NCBI GenBank assembly: GCA_008360975.2 | Contig: CM039210.1 | Location: 12,588,293 to 12,652,292 of the forward strand | Length of the DNA: 64,000 nucleotides | Source: Lichenostomus cassidix | Lineage: Eukaryota; Chordata; Aves; Passeriformes; Meliphagidae | Direction of reading: 5' to 3' | In this document: piece by piece, positions 21,518 through 30,541 of the stretch | Layout: the number at the start of each line of letters is the position of its first letter | Numbering within the stretch: the first letter of the stretch is position 1 | Made by a program: the position numbers and the translations under genes | Notes under the pieces: model-generated | The model's input: only the letters and a program-made list of their open reading frames with translations | The model's database searches: none | Told to the model about the DNA's origin: nothing

Positions 21518-22133
21518 AACACCACGACTGATTCGGCTTCTACATTGTGCTCTTGATCCTATCTTGCGGCGAGCTGGGGTTCCAGTCGAGCGTTGGCAGA
21601 CTTTATTAGAATTAAGAGATATTATAAATAGATTAGGCTCTGTACCCCCTTACCTGAATAGATACCCTTGTAGAAATTGTGCTAAGCTGTGGTGTCAGGC
21701 ATGGTTACTTATTAAGTGCGGTATTTGTAAGAAACGGTGGTGGGTCCATCAAGAAGTGTATAATACTTGTTGTTTGGCTTGCATTAATACACGCATAACT
21801 CGAATTGACTTTGCACATAACAGGCTGCAACAAGCTTTAGCCGCATTTATAGGGCTGCCTGATTGGCAAGGTTTGCAATTATTTGAATCTGAAGAGCAAA
21901 AAGTTATAGCCTGGTTACGTTGGGAGGCCCAAGATGCAGTAAATTGGGCAACATCAAACTCTGGGTCTCAAATTTTGAGAGCAGTGTGCACCGATCGGGC
22001 TTTGGAAAGGATCCCAAAGTATTGGGTTATCAAAGCACATGAATGGGAACGCACTAAAAGGCGTTTTGCTCCTGTACATACTGTGCATGTTAGGGGTTGT
22101 TCTGGCAGATGCTACCGATGCAAACGCCAATAA
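21459..22133 (+). CDS. Cysteine-rich 221-codon frame between pol and env of ERV-C, unknown function
   Basis: An uninterrupted frame that overlaps the end of integrase and the first 95 bases of env, in a phase different from both. It has no ATG anywhere, so it would need splicing onto an upstream start, frameshifting, or a non-AUG start (TTG at 21468). Features: an N-terminal helix-rich part, a Cys cluster (YPCRNCAKLWC, IKCGICKKRWW, NTCCLAC) spaced like a zinc-binding module, a Trp-rich middle (DWQGLQ, IAWLRWEAQ), and a basic Cys-containing end (RTKRR, GRCYRCKRQ). I do not recognise the family. It stays open over 675 bases while gag, pol and env each have several breaks. It could be an accessory protein or a chance frame. 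Confidence 0.6.
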   Translation, partial: SLHLINLARLQVPPIPPIDETPRLIRLLHCALDPILRRAGVPVERWQTLLELRDIINRLGSVPPYLNRYPCRNCAKLWCQAWLLIKCGICKKRWWVHQEVYNTCCLACINTRITRIDFAHNRLQQALAAFIGLPDWQGLQLFESEEQKVIAWLRWEAQDAVNWATSNSGSQILRAVCTDRALERIPKYWVIKAHEWERTKRRFAPVHTVHVRGCSGRCYRCKRQ

Positions 22134-23124
22134 TCCTCTCCATTCAATTGAGCCCAGGAAAAATTTGTGGGTCACCTGGACAAATCAGACACGTACTAGT
22201 GCTTTTTGCCTTGCGCTTGCATCGCATCAGCCACTAACCCTTTTCGCACATGCTTACTTGGTATCCCAGGCTTTGATAATACTAGCTTTGCACGGTTTTC
22301 AACTAACAACTGCTCACGAGCTGCCAATGTTAGCCATTGTACTGCTCTCTTCGAGTCTTAATACCTCATTGCCATGAGATCCTCAGGAGTTGGATCTCTT
22401 GGAGAGCCGAGCTCTTAATGCAAGTGGCAATGAAACAGGCTGCATAACTTTTGGTAGCCCCATAGTGATTCCTAACAGCACCTGGTTGACTCCCCATACG
22501 GCAGAATATGCTAACATCTCTGCCCAATGTGGTCCACATGGAAGTTATGGCCGGGGCAGTGGTTATATACAAATTTGGGCCAATAAAAGTGCCCTTGCCC
22601 TTCCATCAGGTGTATTTCTCATTTGTGGAGACTGTGCATGGCAGGGAGTTCTGAAAGGTGCTTATGGGGGACCATGTTATTTGGGCAAACTCACTTTACT
22701 TGCCATGAATAAAACCACTGCAGCCAATTTAATGCGGTCCAGAAAGAGACGCAGTCTTACTTTGGATGCAAACTGCAATGATGAAGTAGGCCTATGGAAT
22801 AAACCGTCTCGGGTTTTTGATGGCCTATTCGGAATTCCATGGGGTGACTGGGGTATAACAGGATGGCTTCGCTATATCTTGCAAGTAGGATTAGTGATTT
22901 TACTTGTCCTTGTTGGCATAGCTGTTATTCTACCTTGTGCTTTGCAATGTTTGAAAAAATCATTATCACAGACAGTGAATCAGCTTTGGCTTGCACAAAC
23001 GCGTAAAGAAAACAGGGGAATTGTGGAAAGCTGGCTTCTAGAGAAGGGACACGCAGGTGTAGATAGATTACTACTTAACAAGCCACTTCTTAACAATAGC
23101 CATATTCAGCCAACTATTAATTAG
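22039..23124 (+). pseudogene. env: Env of ERV-C, alpharetrovirus-like, with deleted ectodomain
   Basis: ATG at 22039 starts a signal peptide (LLLYILCMLGVVLA). Surface subunit: WVTWTNQT and FCLALAS, then a one-base shift near 22240 (the cysteine-containing continuation PFRTCLLGIPGF is in the next frame), then return to the first frame by about 22390. An in-frame TGA lies at 22375-22377. FLICGDCAWQG and GGPCYLGKLT and a furin-type RSRKRR precede the TM subunit start (DANCNDEVGLW). Most of the TM ectodomain is absent: the frame passes at once to a juxtamembrane GDWGITGWL, a membrane helix (GLVILLVLVGIAVI) and a tail running into the LTR. Motifs resemble avian alpharetroviral Env. Not a functional entry protein. 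Confidence 0.85.
23004..23021 (+). promoter_or_regulatory. Polypurine tract of ERV-C
   Basis: taaagaaaacaggggaat immediately upstream of the 3' LTR TGTGG at 23022. Confidence 0.8.
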
Positions 23125-23427
23125 AGACCTGCGTCCAATCAGCGATCTAAGGTCACCATGACTTTCCTTCAACATGGAGATCGTAGGAGCCGTCGAGAAT
23201 GCGTTAATTGGCAACAAATATGCAGAAATCAGGCATTATAGGTAAACATAGATACATGTTAAGGCAAGTAGCCAAACTTAGGGCGTGGAAGTATATAACC
23301 AATAGTATTGTATGATTACAGAATATGCATGAGTTAGTTAACTACACTATAAATTGTATGCTGAAAATGAATAAACTGAAGCTTGTGGTAAATTCATATT
23401 GGATTGTCAAGCCTCCGTTTTTCGGCA
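23022..23427 (+). repeat. 3' LTR of ERV-C
   Basis: 406 bp, same ends as 16115-16520 apart from a second-last substitution (gtttttcggca). Two substitutions in total between the pair by direct reading. Confidence 0.95.
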
Positions 23428-23433
23428 CAAGGC

Positions 23434-24100
23434 CTTTGCCAATCTGTCATGCGGGCCCCCCAACTCCCCCTTCTTTTGTTTTTAAGCTGACTATTGTCAG
23501 TTTTAATAGTGTTTGGGAGACCTAAAATGCTAAAGCAGGTTACCCAGCGCCAAGTGACATCACGGGCCTTGTCTCTGGTGTGTGTGGTTGCCATTAAAAA
23601 ATGAGAATAAGTGTATTTAACTTTGTAAATAAAAAAGGGGGTAAGGGAGCTCTCTAAACGAATGGAGATTTACGGTAGTAGCGGTTTTTGTATTATCAAA
23701 TTAAAATGTGATTAGGGCGTCCCCTGTTCACACTTTTCTGCATCTTTGGAGGATCTGCAGCCACCCCCCGCCTTTTTTAGAGATAATTATGCTAAAATTT
23801 TTAAAGGATTCTTATAAAACACTGAAATAAATCAGTAAAAGTTTGAAACTTCAGGGTGCAAAGGTATGGTAAACAAAAAAGCAGTCTTTCAGATCTATAA
23901 CTACTAGAGGCTAATTGAGGGGAATCATCGCAGGTGGTGGAAGTCCAGGATGCATAATACAGGTGTGTTAGGCCGAATTTCTCTTTATGGTGGTTCCAAA
24001 TTGTACCCTCACCACCAGGAGTTTTATTTGAAAATGGGATAAGCTGTGCTAAATGCTGACTTGCAGGTACAAAGCAAGGTGGCATGGGGGTCTACAGCTT
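23434..24100 (-). pseudogene. pol: ERV-D pol and dUTPase remnants
   Basis: Read downward from about 24085. A dUTPase C-terminus (FVPASQHLAQLIPFSNKTPGG) is followed closely by RT palm residues (HPGLPPPAMIPL and VVIDLKDCFF), so protease and RT fingers are missing. Unreadable AT-rich sequence (23600-23800) leads to integrase core (ARDVTWRWVTCFSILGLPN, IKTDN), then a gap of about 45 residues and KKGELGGPHDRLAKA at the ERV-C insertion. ERV-D is an old, internally deleted ERV2 element on the minus strand. Confidence 0.72.
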
Positions 24101-24455
24101 AATCTGTATTTCACCCTCATAATCTGAATAACACAAAAGACTCTAATTTAGTGGTAAAACATGCATATGCATCAAGGTGGTACTAGCAACTATAGAAAGA
24201 ACTTAGGTATCTTTACACAAAACTTTAACACAAAATAAACTGGTCATGAGCTGCAAACAAAATATTATAATCTGGGCAGTCCTATATACTACAATACTGC
24301 AGTTTTGCTGGTTTTACCGGAAGCATCCATAAATCCGTCGACGGGGGTCATGCTGCAGCAGCGTTTTGTATATAAGCAATTACTTAGAAAAGTCTGTAAG
24401 TGCCGTTTGAAAGTTAGTATCTTCTGACAATAGTCAAGACAAATTGTAACATGTA
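24101..24455. other. Unassigned stretch within ERV-D
   Basis: AT-rich, no retroviral motif seen on either strand. It lies between the nucleocapsid and dUTPase remnants of ERV-D, so it may be decayed internal sequence. Confidence 0.4.
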
Positions 24456-25091
24456 TGTCCATGTAGTAATGCTACAGACGTTGTACAGCTTGGCTGCCGC
24501 GCTCAGTGGGCAGCCCAGCACCTCCACCATGGCGCGCCCTGATGACATCACAGCCAGAGCCGTCTCTTCCATGTCCTGCGCCGCTGGCAAGGGGTCGAGT
24601 GGTACCAGCAGTCACCATCTGCCGTGGGCGTGGAATATCAGGGGCTGCCTTTTTTGATTCTGTGGGGCATGTGGACCCGCCCCTTGCCGGCAACACTCAG
24701 TAGCCCCATGTTTCCCTTTTCCGCATCGGGGACAATCCCTAGTAGGCTGTTTTGTCTCCTCCCCCCTTGCTGTGGACAATCTCTTTTAAAGTGACCACAT
24801 GAACCGCATTTAAAGCAACCTCCCGCTTCCACCCCTGGAACCCGGAGGTGCATGTCTAAAGCCGCAGTGAGGCAAGCGGCAGAACGCACATTTTGACATG
24901 CCCTGACCATGTCTGCCATATCACAAGTATGCAGATTGTGAACAGCGCGCAATGCTTTCCTACACTCATCATTTGCATTTGCAAAAACAAGCTGCCGTAA
25001 TAAAATAGTCTGGGCTTCATCGTTATAAACTTGCCAGGAAAGCGTGAGGCACGGATTGACTCCACAACTCAAATAGTTATGAAGTAGGCAT
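24456..25091 (-). pseudogene. gag: Gag capsid C-terminus and nucleocapsid of ERV-D
   Basis: From about 25080: YNDEAQTILLRQLVFANANDECRKAL is the end of capsid (compare ARDNANDECR in ERV-K). Two zinc knuckles follow: CFKCGSCGHFKRDC at about 24780-24820 and CPRCGKGKHGATEC at about 24690-24735, the second in another frame, so a shift lies between them. ERV-E is inserted directly upstream at 25092-25095. Confidence 0.8.
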
Positions 25092-25095
25092 GTGT

Positions 25096-25561
25096 TGTAT
25101 TGGTTTGAAAACAAACCAGTGGGAGATCACAAGTCAAGAATGAAAGTAAAAATAAGTGAAATAATACAAGGAAAAGCACTGACAAAGTCAGATACAAACT
25201 GACACCCTGTTAGGGTGGTGGTAGCAGTCCAACTGAAGTAGTTCAGTTCAAGCGGTGATCCTGTGAAGGTCTGGTCTCCAGCTGAAGGTCCAGTGGTAGC
25301 TCTTGTCCTCTGGGAACCCAGTAGACAGGGCTAGCTCAGGCAGTTCCAGGGCCAGGTTATATCCAGGTGGGAACACCTGGCTCCTCCCTCCTGGGCAGAA
25401 CATCCCACAATGGGATTAGATAAATCCATGAGTCACACGGTGGGTCCCTGATGGCCCATTTTCTGTCGTCCGGGGTGGGTCATTAGTAGCTGATAACAGC
25501 TAATGGCCCACAGCTGGTGGTAATAGAATACTTAAATTCATCTATATTGCAACCTAGGACA
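25096..25561 (-). repeat. 3' LTR of ERV-E
   Basis: 466 bp. On the minus strand it runs TGTCCTAGG to CAAACCAATACA. A purine-rich tract (AATAAGGGGTGGATAA, 25562-25577) abuts its start. The same LTR occurs alone at 51101-51566. Confidence 0.9.
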
Positions 25562-25598
25562 TTATCCACCCCTTATTCTATTACCATCTACAGAGTTT

Positions 25599-26711
25599 TC
25601 ACTTAAGGTCTCCTTGTGGTACACAACGGGTTTCCCCATCTGCCTGCATCACCCACCAAGTATAACCAGGTCCTTGGGCAAAAACAACCCCACGGATGGG
25701 CTTGCCTTTGCCTGAGGTGGGACTAATCCAAACAGTCTTTCCTAAAAAACCTCTTATGTGTACCACAGGGACCTTATCTCCATCCACTATGTGCAAAGGT
25801 TTGGACTGGGCAGGACTGGCTCGATTGATAGAACCCCTTGTATTAACCATCCAGGTGGCCTTTGCTAAGTTCAGTTCCCAATTTTTGAAGGTTCCCCCGC
25901 CAAGTGCCTTCAAAGTTGTCTTAAGTAGTCCGTTGCACCGTTCAACTTTCCCGGCAGCTGGCGCATGATAGGGGATATGGTATATCCATTCAATTCCGTG
26001 TTCTCTAGCCCAGGTGCTTATGAGGCCATTCTTGAAATGGGTTCCATTGTCAGACTCGATTCTCTCAGGGGTACCATGTCTCCACAGGACTTGCTTTTCC
26101 AGATCCAAGATGGTGTTCCGGGCAGTAGCATGAGGCATAGGGTAGGTCTCTAACCATCCCGTGGTTGCTTCCACCATGGTCAACACGTAGCGCTTTCCTT
26201 GGTGGGTTTGGGGAAGGGTGATGTAGTCAACTTGCCATACTTCCCCATACCTGTACTTTTACCATCGTCCACCATACCACAGAGGATTCACCCGCTTGGC
26301 CTGTTTGATTGCAGCCCAAGTCTCACAGCTGTGGATGACCTGTGAGATGTTGTCCATGGTCAAGTCCACCCCTCGGTCACGAGCCCATCTGTACGTTGCA
26401 TCCCTCCCTTGATGACCAGAGGCATCATGGACCCAACGAGCTAGAAATAATTCTCCTTTGTGCTGCCAGTCCAGATCCACCTGTGACACTTTCACCTTGG
26501 CAGCTCGGTCCACTTGCTCGTTGTTACGATGCTCTTCCTTAGCCCGACTCTTAGGTACATGTGCATCCACGTGTCGAACTTTCACAGTCAGCTTTTCTGC
26601 CCGGGCGGTGATGTCCTGCCAAATCTCAGCGGCCCAGATGGGTTTTCCTCTGCACTGCCAGTTGGCCTTTCTCCAGCGATCTAACCATCCCCATAGCGCG
26701 TTGGCTACCAT
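25599..26711 (-). pseudogene. pol: RNase H end and integrase of ERV-E
   Basis: In frame with the RT segment upstream. RNase H end: VRHVDAHVPKSR. Integrase zinc module: HDASGHQG and VIHSCETWAAIKQ, where tryptophan stands in place of the second cysteine of CxxC. A TAA at 26259-26261 interrupts. The core is complete: DYITLPQTH, IESDNGTHFKN and GKVERCNGLLK hold D, D and E. The C-terminal domain ends GETRCVPQGDLK at 25599, close to the polypurine tract. Confidence 0.88.
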
Positions 26712-28538
26712 CCAGGAGTCGGTGTAGAGATAGAGCCTTGGCCATTTCTCTCGTTCGGCAATATCCGAAGCCAGCTAGACGGCTTTAAGCTCCATGGCCT
26801 GACTTGATCCACCTTGTCCCTTGGTAGCCTGTGCAACTCATCGTGTGGGGCTCCATACCGCAGCTTTCCATTTCCAATTTGCGCCTACAATTTGGCAGGA
26901 ACCATCAGTGAAGAGGGCATAAAATCTTTCACTCTCCGGCAGCTCGTTATATGGCGGTGCTTCCTCGGCACATGTTACTTGCTCCTCCCCTTCTTCTAAA
27001 GGTAATGCAAAAGTCTCACCTTCAGGCCAGTTTGTTATAATTTCCAGAATCCCAGGGCGATTCGGGTTTCCAATACGGGCGTGCTGTGTGATGAGGGCAA
27101 TCCATTTGCTCCACATGGCATCAGTGGCATGGTGGGTAGAGGGAACCCTTCCCTTGAACATCCACCCCAGCACTGGCAGTCGGGGTGCAAGGAGAAGTTG
27201 TGCTTCTGTGCCGATCACCTCTGAGGCAGCTTGGACTCCTTCGTAAGCTGCCAAGATTTCTTTCTCGGTGGGAGTGTAGTTGACTTCAGACCCTCTGTAA
27301 CTTTGACTACAGAATCCCAGTGGTCGGCCTCGGGTCTCGCCAGGCACCTTCTGCCAAAGGCTCCAGGACAGACCATGGCTCCCAGCTGCAGAGTAAAGCA
27401 CATTCTTTACTTCTGGTCCTGTCCTGACTGGGCTGAGTGCTACCGCATGAGCGATCTCCTGTTTGATCTGGGTGAAAGCTTGCTGTTGTTCAGGGCCCCA
27501 GTGGAAATCGTTCTTCTTGCGGGTTATGAGGTAGAGAGGACTCACAATCTGGCTGTACTCAGGGATGTGCATTCTCCAAAAGCCTATGGCGCCTAGGAAA
27601 GCTTGCGTCTCTTTCTTGTTGGTTGGTGGAGACATTGCGGTGATCTTGTTGATGACCTCAGAAGGAATCTGATGCCGTCCGTCTTGCCACTTTACTCCCA
27701 GGAACTGGATCTCTCGGGCGGGTCCTTTGACTTTGCTCTTCTTGATGGCAAAACCGGCTTCCAGGAGAATTCTGATGATTTTCTCTACTTTTCCAAATAC
27801 TTCCATTGCAGTGTCCCCCCACACAATGATGTCATCAATATACTGCAAATGTTCTGGAGCCTCACCCTTTTCCAGTGCAGCCTGGATCAGTCCATGGCAG
27901 ATGGTGGGACTGTGCTTCCACCCCTGGGGCAGTCGGTTCCACGTGTACTGCACGCCCCTCCAGGTGAAAGCAAACTGAGGCCTGCACTCTGCTGCCAGAG
28001 GAATGGAGAAAAAGGCATTGGCAATGTCGATGGTCGCATACCACTTTGCTGCCTTGGATTCCAGCTCATACTGAAGTTCCAACATGTCCGGTACAGCAGC
28101 ACTCAGGGGTGGTGTGACTTCATTCAGGCCACGGTAATCCACTGTCAGTCTCCATTCTTCACTGGACTTACGCACCGGCCATATAGGGCTGTTAAAGGGT
28201 GAGTGGGCCTTGCTGACCACCCCTTGGCTCTCCAGTTCCCGAATCATCTTATGGATGGGGACCACAGAGTCTCTGTAGGTGCAGTATTGCCGGCGCTGCA
28301 CTGTTGCTGTAGCAATTGGTACCCGCTGTTCTTCAATTCTCAGTAGTCCTACAGCAGACGGGTCGTCTGAGAGACCAGGCAGGGTATTCAGTTGTCTTTT
28401 ATGTCTTCTGTCTCTACGGCTGCTATCCCAAAAGCCCAGCGATGTCCCTTTGGGTCTTTGAAATATCCACTCCTGAGATAGTCTATGCCAAGGATGCATG
28501 GGGCATCTGGACCAGTCACAATGGGGTGTTTCTGCCAT
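26712..28538 (-). pseudogene. pol: Reverse transcriptase and RNase H of ERV-E
   Basis: A 566-codon open frame (28538-26838) with class III RT features: ELESQGVVSKAHSPFNSPIWP, LTVDYRGLNEVTPPL, IDIANAFFSIPL, RLPQGWKHSPTICHGL and active site LQYIDDIIVW. The thumb and connection follow, then RNase H (LFTDGSCQIVGANW, then after two stops LYTDSWMVANAL). In-frame stops lie at 26838-26840 and about 26776. YIDD and the LNEVTPPLSAAVPDM segment are characteristic of ERV-L. The overlap with protease is in a different phase, so one shift separates them near 28390-28440. Confidence 0.92.
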
Positions 28539-28777
28539 TCGTTCCCAGTTAAACTCACTTCAGCTTCCAGTACAGTCAGCTGCTGGGATCCTCCTGTCAC
28601 CCCAGAAATAGTAATGGATTCAGTCCCCACATACCTGGAGGGCATCAGGGTGCACTGAGCGCCGGTATCAACCAAAGCCGTGCATCTTTGTGGGTCAGAC
28701 GTGCCAGGCCATCGGATCCACACAGTGCAATAGATCCGGTTATCCCTTTCCTCTACCTGGCTAGAGGCAGGGCTCCT
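28388..28777 (-). CDS. pro: Protease of ERV-E, in frame after gag stop
   Basis: Follows gag in the same frame after a TAG at 28778-28780. Retropepsin motifs: CTALVDTGAQCTLMPSRYV with the catalytic DTG, ISGVTGG as a flap, and APCILGIDYLRSG near the C-terminus. Gag-stop-protease in one frame is the readthrough arrangement of gamma- and ERV-L type retroviruses. It ends at 28388 before the RT frame, where an indel is likely. Confidence 0.82.
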   Translation of the reverse strand, partial: RSPASSQVEERDNRIYCTVWIRWPGTSDPQRCTALVDTGAQCTLMPSRYVGTESITISGVTGGSQQLTVLEAEVSLTGNEWQKHPIVTGPDAPCILGIDYLRSGYFKDPKGHRWAFGIAAVETEDIKDN

Positions 28778-30058
28778 CTAATCCTGGTTTTGGTGCACGA
28801 TGCTCTCCTGTAAATGTGTTCCTGAGGTCCCTTCAAGAGGATCAGTCATATTGTCATTCCCATGCCGTCTGGGGTTCTGTCCACAAGAGACTGGGGCAGT
28901 GTTGTACCTAGATGAGCCTTCTGAAGTGGATGTTTCTCTTTTCAATTCGCATACCCGGGCTGCTAAGGAGGAGGTGGGTTTCCTATCCCACTTTCTCATG
29001 TCTTCCCCATGCTCCTGTAGGAAAAACCAGAGGTCCCGTCGCGGAGTTTGTCTTTTTTCCCTGGCTGGAGTACGTCTGCTCCTGATGGCAGAGACTCTGG
29101 TTGGTTTCGGTGTGGCATGAAAAAATCCTTCTTTGAGCTCTTTCTTTAGTTTCTGGTGGCTCTCTTCAATTAAGCTCCGGACTTGCGCGGCCAGGTTTGT
29201 TTCTACCGATGAGACCTGGGTACGTAGTGGAGCGGTGACAGTGTCCTCGTAAATTCTCAGTTTGTTTGCTAACACACCCACCTTGTCTTCGCCTTCCCTC
29301 CACTGCAGCGTTGCCAGGTAACGAGAGTATATCTCTGGTCTGAGCCACGTGAATCTTAGCCACATTTGTGAAGTGTACTGGACATTATCTGGGCTCTTAG
29401 GGAATCTCTCGTTTTCCGAGAAAATGATCTCTAGCATGGCCAATTCCCTCAGGCATCGGATACCTTGTTCTATCGTGTTCCACTTTCTTTGGTGCATCTG
29501 GAGGTCTTCTTTACAAAGGCATCTGTCCCGTACACTTGTCAGCAATTGCCGCCAGAGGCTGAGAGTTTCCTGGGTTCTCCCAATCCCCTGGTCAATGACC
29601 ACATCCTGAGACAGGGATCCCAGCTGCCTAGCCTCACTTCCGTCCAGAATGGAGTTGTTAGCTGCGGCGTCCCAGGTGCGGAGCAACCAGGTCAAGATGG
29701 ACTCGTTTGCCTGCCGGGTGAATTCCCTCTGTAGGTCATGCAGCTCCCCCAGGGATAGAGAGCAAGTGATGATCTCCGTCTCTGTCTCTTCTGCTTGGTG
29801 AGATGGTCCTGCCGCATCCTCATCAGTCGCTATGTGGACTGATTTGCTCTTTGATTTCTTTTTCTGGACGGGGGCAACCGCTACTGGCTTTGGCTGTTCT
29901 GATTCGGCAATGGTCTGTGTTGAGACATTGACTGCTCGTTTGGTTCCTTTCCTCTTGGTGGCAGTTTGCGTGGATGTGGTGCCTGCTGACTTGTTTCTTT
30001 TCTCCTCCTCTTCAAGAAGACGCTGTACAACACCAAGTATTGTTCTGTTTCTCAGCAT
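28778..30058 (-). CDS. gag: Gag of ERV-E, full-length open frame
   Basis: From the ATG at 30058 to TAG at 28778, 426 codons without a break. The N-terminal 120 residues are Lys/Thr/Glu-rich (low complexity). The middle is capsid of ERV-L type: LTWLLRTWDAAANNSILDG, ARQLGSLSQDVVIDQGIG, KWNTIEQGIRCLRELAMLE and LRFTWLRPEIYSRYLATLQW. The C-terminus is basic and has no CCHC knuckle, as in other ERV-L gags. The frame is also open upstream to 30100; a further in-frame region precedes it after a TGA at 30101-30103. Confidence 0.88.
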   Translation of the reverse strand: MLRNRTILGVVQRLLEEEEKRNKSAGTTSTQTATKRKGTKRAVNVSTQTIAESEQPKPVAVAPVQKKKSKSKSVHIATDEDAAGPSHQAEETETEIITCSLSLGELHDLQREFTRQANESILTWLLRTWDAAANNSILDGSEARQLGSLSQDVVIDQGIGRTQETLSLWRQLLTSVRDRCLCKEDLQMHQRKWNTIEQGIRCLRELAMLEIIFSENERFPKSPDNVQYTSQMWLRFTWLRPEIYSRYLATLQWREGEDKVGVLANKLRIYEDTVTAPLRTQVSSVETNLAAQVRSLIEESHQKLKKELKEGFFHATPKPTRVSAIRSRRTPAREKRQTPRRDLWFFLQEHGEDMRKWDRKPTSSLAARVCELKRETSTSEGSSRYNTAPVSCGQNPRRHGNDNMTDPLEGTSGTHLQESIVHQNQD

Positions 30059-30100
30059 GATGTACACAGTGCTGGTCACAGAGAAAAAAGAAAACAGAAC

Positions 30101-30466
30101 TCACAGGAAGATTATGCCATCCTTAGCATCCAGAGAGGACTCAATATTGTCAAAGACGGCTGTGCCTGGCCTGAAATGCTGGAAGAAACCGCTCTCTCCT
30201 CCTAGCCCCAGAGGGTGGGTGCGATTGCTGAGGAGGTCCCAGACGCAGCAGCTCAGGTTAGGCCAGACAGACAAAGTCGAGTATATATAACGAATGGCAT
30301 TCATCGCCTCACAGGTTACCACGCAACAGGCATAATAAACCAATAGAGCAATTCTCATGCCATTCCCTGGTCGCAACAGGAGCAATACGACGGGCAGATA
30401 GTTTCCCATTTGAGGGAAAATATAGAGGGCAAGATACAGTACCCACATAGGCAGGCTGAGCATCAT
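30101..30466 (-). CDS. Leader frame of ERV-E: 121-codon hydrophobic protein, in frame with gag
   Basis: Between PBS and gag, an ATG-ATG at 30466 in a strong context (CACCATGATG) opens 121 codons ending in TGA at 30101-30103, 14 codons before the gag ATG and in the same frame. It has two clearly hydrophobic segments (about residues 1-32, including PMWVLYLALYIF and LPVVLLLL, and about 38-55, MRIALLVYYACCVV) and a soluble C-terminus. The stop overlaps GTGAGT, a splice-donor-like motif. I do not recognise the protein. It may be an upstream frame, an N-terminal extension of Gag, or chance. Confidence 0.55.
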   Translation of the reverse strand: MMLSLPMWVLYLALYIFPQMGNYLPVVLLLLRPGNGMRIALLVYYACCVVTCEAMNAIRYIYSTLSVWPNLSCCVWDLLSNRTHPLGLGGESGFFQHFRPGTAVFDNIESSLDAKDGIIFL

Positions 30467-30518
30467 GGTGATAGGATTTCTGTAATAACAATTATATTTC
30501 TGACTTTCCCCAGGTCGT

Positions 30519-30536
30519 GCCCCACGTTGGGCGCCA
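30519..30536 (-). promoter_or_regulatory. PBS of ERV-E, foamy-virus type tRNA-Lys
   Basis: TGGCGCCCAACGTGGGGC on the minus strand, matching the tRNA-Lys(1,2) site of spumaviruses, five bases after the 5' LTR. Confidence 0.85.
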
Positions 30537-30541
30537 AAATA

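Larger units (their letters stand above)
16109..23433 (+). mobile_element. ERV-C: recently integrated alpha/beta-like provirus
   Basis: Provirus 16115-23427 flanked by perfect caaggc duplications (16109-16114 and 23428-23433), six bases as in alpha- and betaretroviruses. LTRs are 406 bp each and differ only at about 16285/23192 (a/g) and 16514/23421 (c/t). Order: LTR, tRNA-Trp-like PBS, gag, dUTPase, protease, RT, RNase H, integrase, a cysteine-rich extra frame, env, polypurine tract, LTR. Despite the young LTRs, gag, pol and env are all broken. It is inserted in the integrase of ERV-D, in opposite orientation. Confidence 0.95.

Noticed and set aside
23455..23490. ctcccccttcttttg looked like an antisense polypurine tract next to an LTR
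   Set aside because: In the proper frame it encodes integrase residues (KKGELGGPHDRLAKA) of ERV-D, and continues across ERV-C into the rest of integrase.
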